Source: Aradus depressus
Lineage: Eukaryota; Arthropoda; Insecta; Hemiptera; Aradidae
Direction: 5' to 3'
Assembly: GCA_963662175.1 (NCBI GenBank)
Contig: OY759224.1
Location: forward strand, 28,219,489-28,283,488
Length of the DNA: 64,000 nt
This document shows positions 12,301 through 22,327 of the stretch, in pieces; the first letter of the stretch is position 1; the number at the start of each line of letters is the position of its first letter. Below the pieces are notes generated by a model. That model worked only from the letters and a program-made list of their open reading frames with translations, was not told the origin of the DNA and made no database searches. The position numbers were made by a program, and so were the translations under genes.

Positions 12301-13648
12301 GATTTATTATATTTTTTGAGTTTACGTAGAAACCTTGCGTGCGATATTTTCTTCTTTACCATGATTTTTGTTATTTTTTATTCAACTAATTTACTAATAA
12401 TCTCGAAAAAAAAAAACGATTGGACTCATATTTGACTTACACAGTGACTTCTGAATCCTCATGCTCAATTTTGTATACTCAATACTGTAAACTCACAGTT
12501 CATGGGATATTGAGCACCCCTCATATGAAATATATGGAAGTACTTTCGGTATTGCTACCTATTTTCAGCCACGATTTAACAAATACCGTATTAATTTTTG
12601 GGTTCAGGGATGAGAAAACTTTAAATTTAGGGGAAACTCGACAATAAGAGTTATCGTTTCATGAGAAGATCAAAAAATGTTGACGAGCACGCCGCCCTTC
12701 GGATGGGACTTAACTGATGGTCCCGAGCCTGTGCGATGTCAGGTACTTGTTAAAGACCAACTCCCTAGGTGAATAAACCTAAGTAGGAAACGTTTAGGAC
12801 TCAGTAGAGTAGAGTAGGGCTCATGTTCACCAGAGCGACAAAACAGCGCTCTGGTGATAGGCGATATGACCTTGTAGTTAAAGTCCGGGCATGAGTCACA
12901 ATAACTAACTAACGTTCTCCTACGATCATGTCATAGAATACACTTTGTCATATCGTTTCTAATTTTGTAAAGTAGTTTACTTTTCCGCGCGTTGCTATGG
13001 GCAACGTGCAGAAAAGTACTTTATCGCATGCTAATGAATTATATTTATTAAAAAATTATATGGTACCAGTGCTACTTTTTTTTAAAATGTTACAATAAAA
13101 GTGCTACTTTCCGCACTGGTTCACAAATAACTATGTTCGTCAATTTATGCCCTGCACTGATTCTTAGTTTCGACAATGCTTTTTGTAGATTTCTTGTAGC
13201 ACTACCGTATATTTCAGATATTAATTTGCACTTTAATGCTTTTTTTATCTTTTTTTTTTTCTTGTAAATATTTTATAATTTCTTGCTCACTAACTGATTG
13301 CACTTGGCCCTGGGTTGGTTTGGGAAACTCTCTCTACAAACCAAGGGTGGGGTCTGACGACAGGTGGTGCCGGTGTCAACTGATGAAGGACTCCGATATG
13401 GGGCTGGCAACTCCCAGTTCTACACGGAGGCGGACTCAGCCACCCACGCCCGAGTTAGTCAACTTCAACCTGTTCGAGCCTACAATGGACACGATCCGAC
13501 CACACTCTATCTCTCCAACTCGACATTCTATCATGTGATGAACGCCACACCTTGTCGAGGACCTGATTGCACTTTTTACGGTAATCCCAACACTGACAAC
13601 TACTGCTCCAAATGTTATCAAAATATGCTTGAAAATTCTTGTAAGTAA
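682..13648 (+). CDS. OTUD7B: OTU domain deubiquitinase, Cezanne/OTUD7 type, 9 exons
   Basis: Exons: 682-859, 956-1111, 2777-2938, 5141-5369, 6381-6501, 7401-7557, 8572-8741, 10303-10530, 13364-13648. All junctions are GT-AG and phases close, giving 561 aa. The family cleaves ubiquitin chains (Lys11-linked in human Cezanne). The OTU domain spans about residues 105-400: the nucleophile Cys158 sits in [13 protein letters not shown] (exon 3), the catalytic His321 in [11 protein letters not shown] (exon 6), and [11 protein letters not shown] and [14 protein letters not shown] are family hallmarks. Exon 9 encodes an A20-type finger, C-x4-C-x11-C-x2-C at residues 531-551. Start chosen as the first ATG in frame with exon 2. 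The protein is shorter than human OTUD7B (843 aa) and lacks an obvious N-terminal UBA-like region. The stop at 13646 overlaps a donor-like GTAAGTAA, so a further 3' exon is possible. Exon 9 has a weak polypyrimidine tract. Confidence 0.93.
1467..1600 (-). mobile_element. Single-arm hammerhead relic (family A)
   Basis: Contains ACAGAGATATTGTGAAATAT and, on the - strand, GGCTGAAGTAGCCATATCGA: a core with small deletions. OTUD7 intron 2. Confidence 0.5.
3058..3265 (+). mobile_element. tRNA-derived SINE, 5'-truncated and diverged
   Basis: Body and tail motifs: GTCCTTCGGATTAGACGTTA, GAGTCGGGCTCATC and CCCGGGCATGTGTCATAATA. It lies in OTUD7 intron 3. A 50-bp inverted scrap of the same family lies at 2294-2345. 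Confidence 0.7.
3624..4212. mobile_element. pogo/Tigger-like MITE with TA target duplication
   Basis: The 589-bp element begins CAGTAGACTCTCCCTTATCC and ends with the inverse of the same sequence, flanked by TA on both sides. The inner repeats CTTATCCGGCG are typical of Tigger/pogo DNA transposons. No transposase ORF. It lies in intron 3 of the OTUD7-like gene. Confidence 0.88.
4338..4856 (+). mobile_element. MITE of the ACTTCCCCAGC family
   Basis: It starts with the family signature GTGATTCACCGGCAATGTAC followed by TTCCCCAG, and contains the pyrimidine-rich core (CCCCCTTCCCTTCGGCTGAA) and the GAAATTCAGTTGAAA-type 3' part. Many relatives occur in the window. Confidence 0.65.
4857..5075. mobile_element. 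Inverted-repeat hammerhead element (family A), decayed
   Basis: Arms meet near 4985. On the - strand 4947-4985 reads CTGAAGATGGTACCAATACC then GATA, so the GAA box is mutated. The right arm lacks the CTGAAGA box. OTUD7 intron 3. Confidence 0.65.
5656..6002 (-). mobile_element. tRNA-derived SINE, full length, inverted
   Basis: The complement of the family runs from ATAGTTAGTTATTGTGGACT to ACCACTGAGCTACCGGCGC, with both pol III boxes recognisable on the - strand. It lies in OTUD7 intron 4. Confidence 0.85.
6523..6900 (-). mobile_element. Two tandem, inverted SINE body fragments
   Basis: Both 6523-6665 and 6735-6900 begin with the inverted tail and body (for example GACATGAGCTAGACTTTACT and GAACATGAGCG) and lack the tRNA-like head. 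OTUD7 intron 5. Confidence 0.65.
6950..7165 (-). mobile_element. Second tRNA-like SINE family (inverted)
   Basis: On the - strand the head reads GGGCCATGGTGGCCGTGCGG and carries a B box GGGTTCGAACCCCG. The acceptor arms do not pair, so this is not a functional tRNA. The tail runs into an A-rich stretch at about 6980. Its head differs from the common SINE in this window. OTUD7 intron 5. Confidence 0.6.
8208..8440 (-). mobile_element. tRNA-derived SINE, inverted, internally deleted
   Basis: Inverted motifs GGTGGACATGAGCCTCTACT, GTGGGAGTCCTACATTTTGC and the head complement GGGCCTCGGCCTGGTTTCGA. OTUD7 intron 6. Confidence 0.75.
9040..9312. repeat. TA microsatellites in a tandem ~95-bp duplication
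   Basis: A unit containing ATATTTCTTTAGTTTGAGCT and ATAAAACGTTTGTCTAAGGT, ending in a TA run, occurs twice (about 9085-9165 and 9181-9257) with a partial copy before it at 8975-9060. The final TA run reaches 9310. OTUD7 intron 7. Confidence 0.8.
9909..10246 (+). mobile_element. tRNA-derived SINE, older copy
   Basis: The head GTCGGTAGCTCAGTGGTATG and B box GGGTTCGTAACCC are present, and the body is complete to GACATGAGTCATAATAATTA. It lies in OTUD7 intron 7, sense orientation. Confidence 0.85.
10757..10985 (+). mobile_element. tRNA-derived SINE with internal deletions
   Basis: It begins GGGGCGCCGGTAGCTCAGAA and lacks part of the tRNA-like head. The body includes GATGGGACATAAGGCGATGG. It lies in OTUD7 intron 8. 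Confidence 0.8.
11656..11679. repeat. CA microsatellite
   Basis: Twelve AC units, within the left arm of the family D element; the right arm has only a short version. Confidence 0.95.
11736..11765. repeat. Perfect 30-nt palindrome
   Basis: GTGACAACAGTAACT is followed directly by its exact reverse complement with no spacer. It sits inside the family D hammerhead element. Confidence 0.9.
11832..11869 (+). ncRNA. Hammerhead variant with U3/A8 core and intact stems (family D)
   Basis: Stem I CAC (11832-11834), core TTGATAA (11835-11841), unpaired T, stem II GCC-GTAAGA-GGC, GAA (11855-11857), stem III ACTATAGT (8-nt palindrome), H17 = C (11866), stem I GTG. Three stem I pairs form. C3 and G8 are replaced by the pairing combination U and A. 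Sense to the OTUD7-like transcript. Confidence 0.65.
12533..12573 (-). ncRNA. Hammerhead-like relic (family A)
   Basis: On the - strand: CTGAAAA box (G8 changed), GGTAGCAATACC stem II, GAA, AGTACT, then TCCAT. The stem structures are intact, the core is not. OTUD7 intron 8. A shorter relic of the same family is at 45291-45325 (+). Confidence 0.5.
12676..12911 (+). mobile_element. tRNA-derived SINE, 5'-truncated
   Basis: Body and tail only, from GCACGCCGCCCTTCGGATGG to CATGAGTCACAATAACTAAC. It lies in OTUD7 intron 8. Confidence 0.8.
12969..13025. repeat. Small inverted repeat (MITE-like)
   Basis: TTTACTTTTCCGCGCGTTGC and GGCAACGTGCAGAAAAGTAC form a hairpin around TATG. A second pair, CCAGTGCTACTTT and AAAGTGCTAC...GCACTGG, lies at 13068-13122. 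OTUD7 intron 8. Confidence 0.65.
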
Positions 13649-13688
13649 ACTAACTCTTTATGATTTAACTAACATTATATACATACAT

Positions 13689-13734
<46 letters not shown>
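13689..13734. repeat. TA microsatellite
   Basis: An uninterrupted TA run just 3' of the OTUD7-like stop codon. Confidence 0.95.
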
Positions 13735-13736
<2 letters not shown>

Positions 13737-13908
13737 TTGTGTATAGTATTTATTTAATGAAAGAGACACACTTCTTTGCTGTTGAGAAACATTATCCATA
13801 CATCAGACGTCTTCTGTAAATAGACTTGGTAGATCAGATAATATTGGATATAATGTATTTCTGGAAATGAAAGCTTCTCAGGGAAAACCTTTTTTTCTTT
13901 CCCTGAGG

Positions 13909-14535
13909 ACGAGGCCCTTAGGTTTTTTCATCTGGGAAAATGAAAAAAACCTTGAACACGCCGACCTTCGGATGGGACTTGAAACGATGGTCTCGAGCCT
14001 GTACAATGTCAGGTACTCGAAGACTACCCTAGTTGATTAAATATTTAGGTTAGGCAAAATTATAGTCGTGTCCGACGAAAGAGCGCTCTGGTAGTAGACG
14101 ATATGAACTAGTTGTTAAAGCCCGGGCATGAGTCACAATAACTAAGCTTCTGGGTACATTTCTTAATATTATATTATAATATAAACAAAGGCCTGGCAGT
14201 TACTAAAAATGCTCATGTTAGTGTGACACATGCCCGAGCTAGTTCATATCGCCTACAACCAAATCGCATTTTCGTCGCTTTGATGGACATTAGCTCGACT
14301 CAATATGACACTCTTAAATTTTGCCTACCCAGGTTTAGTTATCTAGGGTAGGAGTCTTTTACGAGTAGCTAACATCGTACGGAACATCGCTTAACGTCCA
14401 ATCCGTAGGTCAGCATGCTCAAGTCTTCGGCTGGGTTTAAAATTTTGAAATAATCATTTTGGGGAGGCGCTGTATAGATGTTCTACACAAATCAGTCCTT
14501 TCTTACAATCATCATTTATTTGAAAAAGGTTCTTA
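13909..14535. repeat. Composite repeat: SINE body (+) facing SINE body (-)
   Basis: Positions 13909-14146 are a forward SINE body and tail, 14217-14430 an inverted one, separated by about 70 bp. A shared 3' piece follows (GGGGAGGCGCTGTATAGATG). The whole arrangement recurs at 37645-38217, so it moves or duplicates as a unit. Confidence 0.75.
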
Positions 14536-14825
14536 TGAACAAATATATATATATTAAGTGCATAACCTCGCCACTTATGAAATTCATTCAAAATTAACAA
14601 AAACTGTTTATCGTTCGTATCGATAAACCTGATATGAAATGATTTTTCCTTGTGGAATCAGAAACATCAGATATGACAGTCAAGTAATTACTTTAGTTTT
14701 TGTGAAGGAATTTGTTTTCTTTTTCAAGGAGAAACATTTTGTGTTCATTTGTTTAATGAATTACATGAGCAGCAAAATTATACAATGATCACTTATTTTG
14801 AAGTTAAAACCTTGATAATAATAAT

Positions 14826-15052
14826 CTCCAAGGTCTCTTACTCAAAAAGATATAGTTTCTAATCTCTTGGCAAGTTACCAGGTACAATCTAAGGTGGCTT
14901 TTGCGATGTTGAAGAATGATGAAGCTATCCTTGATGCATTGAACTGTCGAATTGAAAACGTTGTCTCAAAAATGCAAGTCCATCGCTTCTCGTATCAACT
15001 TTTATTCTTTATTATCCCCGAATGGACGATATATCTGTCCAAGGAAAAGTGA
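14826..15052 (+). other. Unidentified open frame in intergenic repeats
   Basis: An open frame of about 75 codons reads TQKDIVSNLLASYQVQSKVA and FAMLKNDEAILDALNCRIEN with no stop. Its composition looks coding-like and unlike its surroundings. I do not recognise it; it may be a remnant of a mobile-element protein. No splice context supports joining it to OTUD7. Confidence 0.25.
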
Positions 15053-15465
15053 AGTTTTTTAGGCAATAACGAAAATAAATATTCAGGAATCTACTATTGA
15101 CGTCGCCAAGCTATATCCTAGTTGTATTTTCTATAAGTCTATTTGCAGATACATTAGAAGAAGCGTTCTCCTCCTTCTTCCTATTATCCTGAAGATATGT
15201 TGGGTAAGGTCAGTTCCCAGATCGGTCTCTTTAACAGTCCAGCCACTCTCCACTGGATGATTTAGTCTGCCACGAAATTAAGTCGTGCACATTTATGAAA
15301 ATACTTCCCTGTGCGTCAAAACTTCACCTGGTAGATTTAGATTGAACCCAAAAACCACAAAAAGTATTCAGTTTTCCCCATTATAGAATTCTGTATCCAA
15401 CTTGGCAGAATATCGACAATTATATTTTTATCATATTTAGCGACTACAGATAAGTAAAAGGACAT

Positions 15466-15670
15466 TGTCTTCCTACTGTTTTATTTTTGACCAGTACCCG
15501 TTTTGAAAGCAACAGCGTCATCATCATTAGTAGCACATCCCAACTGTACAGCATAGAGGCTAAAGGAGAACTGGCTCGAAGATTTTAGCTACGACGCTGT
15601 ACAGGTGGCGCTGTTGCGTTGAAAACAGGTTCTGGACAAAAATAAAACATTTCTATGAGAAATCTCATCT
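15466..15670. mobile_element. Decayed family B hammerhead inverted repeat
   Basis: Both arms keep GACGCTGTTGC-like stem II remnants and the outer ACTGTTTTATTTTTGACCAG; the GAA and CTGATGA boxes are mutated. Intergenic. Confidence 0.55.
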
Positions 15671-16624
15671 CACAACATATTATCATAAGAAACCAGAAAG
15701 GAAGGTCATAAAAAATAAATAAATATTTATTTTTCTCTACAGAAGTGTGCCTTTTTCTATATTTCGTTACCGTATGTCTTTTATGACCCCCTCAGTTGGT
15801 GTCATAAAACTTCATACTTATTGTATTCTAGTGTGAAAATTAATTGTATTATTATATTTATTAATTTCCATTCGTGTCTTATTGTATTGTTCAGAAGCCT
15901 TACTAATAATTTCCTTTTATTTTATTATTTTTCTGTAATTATAAACAATTTTATGAAGAGATTATTATTGCCCTTAATCTTAAAACTGTCGCCGAGATAC
16001 AATATAAAATTTAACTATATATTATTTTTTTAATTCCTTGTTTCAAAATAAACACTTTTTCAACATAAATAATCTTTTAAATGTTGATTTTGTTGATATT
16101 TATTTATTTTTTAATATATTCGAAGTACAAATGCGCTTATATCTAGTGCTGGTGCTCACTTTGAAGCATGGATTGAAAACTTTGGCCTAAATGCCCCCCT
16201 CCAAAATATATATACATATATATATATATATTATTTTCTTAGTAGATTACTATTATTTTAAGATTGTTTTATTAAGTCTATCGATTTATTATTTTTTTCT
16301 CCAATTGTAATGTAAACTTCCTTTTGCTCTTTTAAAGTAAAATTGGTGAATTAAATTTAACAAACGATATAAGTGTCAGAGTACGGTTTGTACTCTAGAA
16401 TTCTCGGTTTGGTAGTTTTTCTAACAATACACATATTGAAAGATAGAAAACTTCTGAACTACTGTCTATAATGGTCTTGATTTTCTGAAAGATCTTATTG
16501 GAAATTAGGACATTTTTGCATATATGCAAAAAATTTTGTTTTACTTAAAAAAAAAAATGCTGTTATATATTGTTCGAACGGGAAGCATGTCGAGCTCTTT
16601 TTTTTCTAAAAATAGTTGGAATTT

Positions 16625-16677
16625 AAGGCAAAAAATAAGAAAACATTTCGGCAAAAAATAAGAAAACATTTCGGCAA
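16625..16677. repeat. Short tandem duplication (25-bp unit, two copies)
   Basis: GGCAAAAAATAAGAAAACAT followed by TTTC is repeated exactly twice. Confidence 0.8.
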
Positions 16678-16857
16678 AATAAACGTATTTCTTTATATAC
16701 AATAATATTCAATCCTCGTCAAAAGAAGGAAAACTATTACTTCCCGAGAAAGAGGTTAAAAAAAATGATTTTATACAAAAAAAAAAGTTTTCTCTTTCGA
16801 AAAATTTTCAGTCTGAATTCCATTATTCATGTGCGCCGTGGTTTCAAAATGAAGAAA

Positions 16858-17290
16858 AAGTAACTTAGTGATAAATCACGAGCAACTTTTTCTGCACGAT
16901 TTAATCAGTTGTGTTTTCGCTCTCTCTCCAAAACTAATTGAACGTTGTGAGTTAAAAATCAGTAGTTTACTTACATAGGGGATTCTGAATTCTTATACCA
17001 AATTGTGCATTGATACTTTCATTACATCGGCAATTATTAGGGTTTTCGAATCAAGTCCTCCCTCCTCTGAACCCCTTTCCCTTCGGATTATTCCTCGGAA
17101 AATTATATACGTGTTATCGCAGTTATTGATGTTTTTGCGTTGTTTCTCTTTATCTCTTCCTTCCCTTGGTCCGATTTCGAGTTGATACATTCATTTTTGA
17201 AATCAGAGAAAAACATGAAAATTCCGATGTCAACTCAACGAATTTCTGACAGATTCCATAACTTTCCCTATATTTAATATGGGGAAGTAA
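16858..17290 (+). mobile_element. Degenerate MITE of the ACTTCCCCAGC family
   Basis: It shares TTACATAGGGG, the TCATTACATCGGCAATTATT motif and the 3' end CATAACTTTCCCTATA ... GGGGAAGT with other copies. It lies in the intergenic region between OTUD7 and HINFP. Confidence 0.6.
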
Positions 17291-17966
17291 AAATGATCCT
17301 ACAAGAGAAATAATCCATCGGTTAAAAGTGAGCCAGGAATTGAAAATATGGCCTTAGCCAAAATATCGATGTTATTAATTTTGAAAAAACTATTTACGCC
17401 CTCTTTAACTCGGGGTGCTTTCGATTGTCAATATTGCTGCTAGGGTTGTATACTTTACCGGACTATGATTTCTGCTGTGAGAGAACTACGATGACCGGTT
17501 TACGCCTTGACTCTCCGGTTGCCACATTTCATATCCCAGAAGACCCACCTATATGTATAAAAAAAACATTTGTTTCCGCTTTATATTTGCTTGATATCAA
17601 TTAATGCAAAAGAAATTATTTATTAGGCTTACTGTAAAAACGTCATTAAAAATTTAATATTGAAAATTGTATAGTTTTTAAGTGTTGTGAAATGTTTGAC
17701 TACTCCAAAATATAGTCGCTAAATAAATAGTTATAAGTGTATTAATAATTAATAACATATTACTGTTTAAATAACAGTTGAAGATAATATTGTAACATTT
17801 CTGTTTTATGTTGCTTTTTTTTCTTAAAACGTATATTAGTGACAGAAATGAAATGGTAAAAGCAGTGAAACTTAATAACAGATTTTTTTTTTAGACATAG
17901 AACTAAGTTTTCCCCCCCGCTCGGGTAGTGGTAACATCAGGAGCACGGATGCTACGGAAACATGTC

Positions 17967-18256
17967 ACACTTGACTATGAGGTCATATCGCCTACTACCA
18001 GAGTGTTCTTTTGTCACTCTGGTGGACATGAGCCCGACTCTACTGTGGGAGTCTTAAATTTTGTCTAAATCATTATTCACCTAGGGTAGGGGTCATTAAC
18101 GAGGACCTGACATCATACAGGCTCGGGATCGCTTAATGTCCCATCCGAAGGATATTTTTCATCTCCCAGATAAAAAACCTAAGGGCTTCAGGCGGGTTTC
18201 GAACCCGCGATCTTGAGCTCTGTAGAGAAGCACGTTACTTCTGAGCTACGTGCACC
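17967..18256 (-). mobile_element. tRNA-derived SINE, inverted
   Basis: Inverted family body with the head complement GCGGGTTTCGAACCCGCGAT and GAGCTACGTGCACCCTC at the right end. Intergenic between OTUD7 and HINFP. Confidence 0.8.
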
Positions 18257-18330
18257 CTCTGTATATTTGAAACTAATAATCGTAAAGTTTTAAATAATGC
18301 ATCATTAGATATGATACTTAACATTTCTTT

Positions 18331-18565
18331 TGCAGAGATATCGTGAAACACTTAATAAAAAGTAAAGAAAAAACGTATGTTTTTAAAAAAATATTGTCTA
18401 TTTCATGAAATATAATATGGGAGTAGTTTCGATATTGCTACCATCTTCAGCTACGATAAATGTAGCAATACCGAAAATACTCCCATATTATATATATTTT
18501 GTGAAATAGACAATATTTTTTAAAAAACATACGTTTTTTTCTTTACTTATCTATCATTAGTGTTT
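18331..18565. mobile_element. Inverted-repeat hammerhead element (family A)
   Basis: Arms 18331-18454 and 18458-18565 share AAAAAATATTGTCTATTTCA and ATAATATGGGAGTA-type sequence in inverse orientation. The left arm keeps a hammerhead core; the right arm has lost CTGAAGA. Confidence 0.75.
18418..18453 (-). ncRNA. Hammerhead motif, canonical core, damaged stems (family A)
   Basis: On the - strand: CTGAAGA, unpaired T, stem II GGTA-GCAA-TATC (one G-U pair), GAA, ACTACT (stem III no longer self-complementary), H17 = C. Stem I has one mismatch in three pairs. Confidence 0.6.
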
Positions 18566-19744
18566 CAAGGTTGATAAATAGTGAATAAATAATAATAATG
18601 TCACGTACAACATTCATTTACAATAAACCGAAATGTTTTGTCAATTGGCACTTAACAATTTTTAAAACAAATCCGCAAAAAAAAAAAAAAAAAAAAGAAG
18701 CTTTAGTTTGTTAAATTGTTACAATGAAGCAATATTGTTATACATTTCACATATTTTGTTATTTGTTGTAAGATTTAATATAAGGGGCGGTTCAGCTGAT
18801 GAAGAATGACATTTGGACAAAAATATAAAAAAACAAATATATATATTTTTTTGAATTTTGCTAAATGTCTCTATTAATAAAACTCATCAAAAATTCCGAA
18901 AATTATTATATATTATTTTTTACCTTCAATTCGATGAGTTGTGAACGAGATACTTACTAAAATGTGAAAAAATAAAATTCTTCTTCTTATTTTAGTCCTC
19001 AAGTATGAGCTGAATCATCGTGTTATATTGTATAGCTTAAACATTTCTTCTCCATGTATTAAAGTTGGTTCATTTTATTAATTTTTATTTTATTGTAATT
19101 CTTGTTAAAATAATAATAATAATAGGTGATGAACTTGCCTTGTATATACCTATAAATAAGATATATTTACAGTTATGGCATTTTTTGCTATTCTATGTTG
19201 TGCCAACTTTATTTTTTTTTGCAAAATGATAGTGCTGTTAACTGATTGATTTTTTTGGAGTGAGACAAATTATATACTTATGTAATATATTATAGTCTAA
19301 TATTAAAGGTAAATAATTGAAAATTATATTCCTACATTTTTTTTTTCTCCTCTTGGCCTGATGTTATATTCCTACATTTTTGTTATAAGTTTACCATTAA
19401 ACAAAAAATAAATTACTGATTTTGTGAATTAATATTAAAATTTAAGTTGAGAGTTCCTCCCTTCCTGAGGTCTCTCCCCCAGTAAAACATGCGATGAGTT
19501 TACCGCTTACCAAGAAGTAGAATATCCGCTATATTCTGGCCATTTTTTTTTTTTTTTAATTTTTCAAATAATAATTAAAGTACCATTGCATTATTAATTG
19601 ACAAAAAATTTCTTTGGTAATTTAAATTGTCTTGCTCTTAATTAATTTCTGAGTTGTACACATTTACAATGTTCTGTGATTAGTACTACTGATACCTACG
19701 TAAATTTTAATTCTGCTGTTTATTCAATTAATGTTAGATTGATA

Positions 19745-19920
19745 CTTAACATTTTTTGCAGAGATATTGTGAAACAATAAAAAAAAAAAATTATGGTTTA
19801 AAAAAATATATCTATTTCACAAAATATATGGGAATATTTTCGGTATTGCTACCATCTATTTCCCAAAAGACAACATTTTTTTTTAAATCATACATTTTTC
19901 TTTATGTTTTATTGTAACAT
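19745..19920. mobile_element. Inverted-repeat hammerhead element (family A), core partly deleted
   Basis: Keeps the outer arms and GATGGTAGCAATACCGAAAA on the - strand, but the CTGA part and most of the second arm are gone. Confidence 0.55.
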
Positions 19921-20654
19921 TAATTATTATAATTATTGATTATGATAATAACAATAACCAAGATATACTCACTTATTAAGATTCTTCACAATTCCTATTA
20001 AATTTTTTAATATATTTATAACGTATTAAATAATTTAATAATAAACTCCTCAAGGAGAATCATTAAAATTATTTTTCAATTAAGTCCTTGGATTGTTTTT
20101 AAATATATTTTTAAAAAATCAATTGAAAAATAAAATGTATATTAAAAATCTTTATTTAAAATATTTAATGAAGTTTTAAACAATTAAATTCATAAAAGTG
20201 ATTAACAATAGAGACATGGTTGTATGTTATTTGAAGATTTGTTAAATTTATTATATAAAATAATTTCTAAACCGTATTTTCCTAAATGTAAAATTCAATA
20301 TGTGGCTACTATTTTTCTACTTATTTATTGCTAATCTCAACATTAATAACAGTCAATGTTGCTTTGTAGTATTATGTTACAAAATACAACTAATTTTGAA
20401 TGTTATATATTTATTGTTTGTGAAAAATATAAATAATAATATTTATTTATCATTTATGAAATCATTAAACCATTGAAGACTTATCATTGAATGTACATTC
20501 ATTAAACAACTGAGAAGTTAAAACTAAACTTATAATAAACGTTATGAACAATATAATTTAAATATTGTTTTATATTTTATATACATTCTTTTTTATTTTT
20601 CCCCTTACAACATTGAATACGTAACATTTCTTGTGAAGATTAAGTCGTCAGTGA

Positions 20655-21000
20655 ATCATCAGCTATGTACTTCCCCAGCAAGAATTAATTATGTTTTCAC
20701 TCAACCTGCAAAGCATATAGACCGTTTAGGCCAATCCTCATATTAAATTTTGTGTCAAAACATTGATTACAACGGCAGTTATTATGAGTTTTTGTGTTTA
20801 GCTTCCCCTTCTCTTTGGCCGATTTGACTGAAAATCAATAGGACCACCCCCCCTTGGAGGGTTCTAGATACACATATAAAATTTCGTGTAGATACATTTA
20901 TTATTTCGGGAGTTATAGCGAGTTCACAGACACACCGATATAATTTTTTTTTTTTTTTTTGTAATCAGAAGATCTATACTTCGTAAAGCTGAGGAAATAA
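20655..21000 (+). mobile_element. MITE of the ACTTCCCCAGC family
   Basis: It begins GTGAATCATCAGCTATGTAC and TTCCCCAGC, continues through the CGGCAGTTATTA core and stops in a T-rich stretch at 20945-20960. Confidence 0.6.
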
Positions 21001-21074
21001 AAGTGTTTCTCGTTTTTAATAATTTATTTATATATTATTATTATATATTATATATATTATAATTTATTTTAATA

Positions 21075-21530
21075 ATTTATTGACAAGGAAGTGAAAGTTT
21101 TGAAAGGGCCGGAACTCAAAGCACTGCAAGGGCAGCAATAAGCAGTTGGTTGACCAGGAAACACATTCTAGAGAGGTGACCCTAAGGAAAGACATTCAAA
21201 ACTCTTTGTTATGGACCACTCAGAGAAAAGGAACCGAGAGCTCCTGAATATGAGCAGAATGGATCTAAGAGCTATGACAGAGCTGATTACAGGACACTGT
21301 CAAATGAACAAACACCTACACAATATGGGCATCGCTAGAAGCCCTCTGTGCAGGAAGTTTGACCCCGGTTCATTTACTAACAATGTAAAATTTTAGAATG
21401 CAAGAGGTTCTACTGCTTCAAGTCTGCCATAACGGAAACGAGACAGGCTTTGGAGAGAGTCGCAGGCTTGGACTTTTTAATAAAGTGCTGTGGTAGGGAC
21501 CAACACACACAAGGCACACAATAGGCCAAC
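21075..21530 (+). pseudogene. LINE 3' ORF fragment
   Basis: MDLRAMTELITGHCQMNKHL and NMGIARSPLCRKF are the C-terminal motif of reverse-transcriptase polyproteins of Jockey/Loa-like elements, followed after a frame break by a FYCFKSAITETRQAL-like tail. Intergenic, between OTUD7 and HINFP. Confidence 0.65.
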
Positions 21531-21571
21531 TCTGGCCGTGGCGATATCACCAGCCCTCATATTATTAAACA

Positions 21572-21938
21572 AAGTGTGAATCACCGGCAATGTACCTCCC
21601 CAGATTGAATTAACTAACTTTTCGCATCCCCTCCAAAACCATTCGACTTACACAGAGGCTTCTAAATCCTCATACTAAATTTTGTATCGATAAATTATTT
21701 ACATCGGCAGTTATTTGGGTTATGAGTTGAGCCTTCTGCCCTAACCTAAAAGTGTCATCCTTATGAGATACAGAATTTACATATAAAATATTCACTCTAT
21801 CCGGGGTTATCGTGTTCACAGATATACTTTCTTTTTTTAAATTTTTGAAAACGGGGGGTCAGAAGACATGAAATTCCGTTGAAAACTCAGCATGGAATTT
21901 ATAACCACTTACATAACTTCCCCTATACGAATAGCTGG
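21572..21938 (+). mobile_element. Near-complete MITE of the ACTTCCCCAGC family
   Basis: This copy shows both ends: GAATCACCGGCAATGTACCT with CCCCAG at the left and AGCTGGGGAAGT at the right, so the termini are inverted copies of ACTTCCCCAGC. Length about 370 bp, no ORF. It is the best reference copy in the window. Confidence 0.75.
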
Positions 21939-22327
21939 GGAAGTCAAATTCTCTTTTAATAATAATAATTTAATTGTTTACATTTTTTTGAAATATAAGT
22001 ACAGGATATAAGGAGTTTTGGATAAATTCTACCTCAAAGTTTATGAAAAAATTTTAATGTGTAAAATAACTATTACAAACATTGAAAAATGACAATTATT
22101 TGTATCTTCTTCGGCCACGAAGTCTTCAGTAAGCTTTGCGCTTTCTAAAGGTAAGCTCTGTGGAAGGAGCTCCACTAAAATAAATATTTTAAAAGCTGAA
22201 CACATTATTTTGTTTTCATATAAAATTTGCCTTTCCAACCTATTCCAGGCAACTTTCTCGCACTGAGTTACAAATACAAAAATAAAATCACTACGTTTGT
22301 TTCTTTCCTTAGTGTAACATGAAACTT

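Larger units (their letters stand above)
13649..22327. other. Tail-to-tail intergenic region between OTUD7 and HINFP
   Basis: About 8.7 kb without a recognised host exon. It holds the TA run at 13689, the composite SINE repeat, family B and A hammerhead elements, three MITEs of the ACTTCCCCAGC family, one inverted SINE and a LINE fragment. The stretch 18800-20640 is very AT-rich and shows nothing I can name apart from the element at 19745. Confidence 0.7.

Noticed and set aside
18793..18830. Hammerhead-like CTGATGAAGAATGACATTTG
   Set aside because: The GAAA box reads CAAAA and no stem III or stem I is apparent; at best a very old relic.
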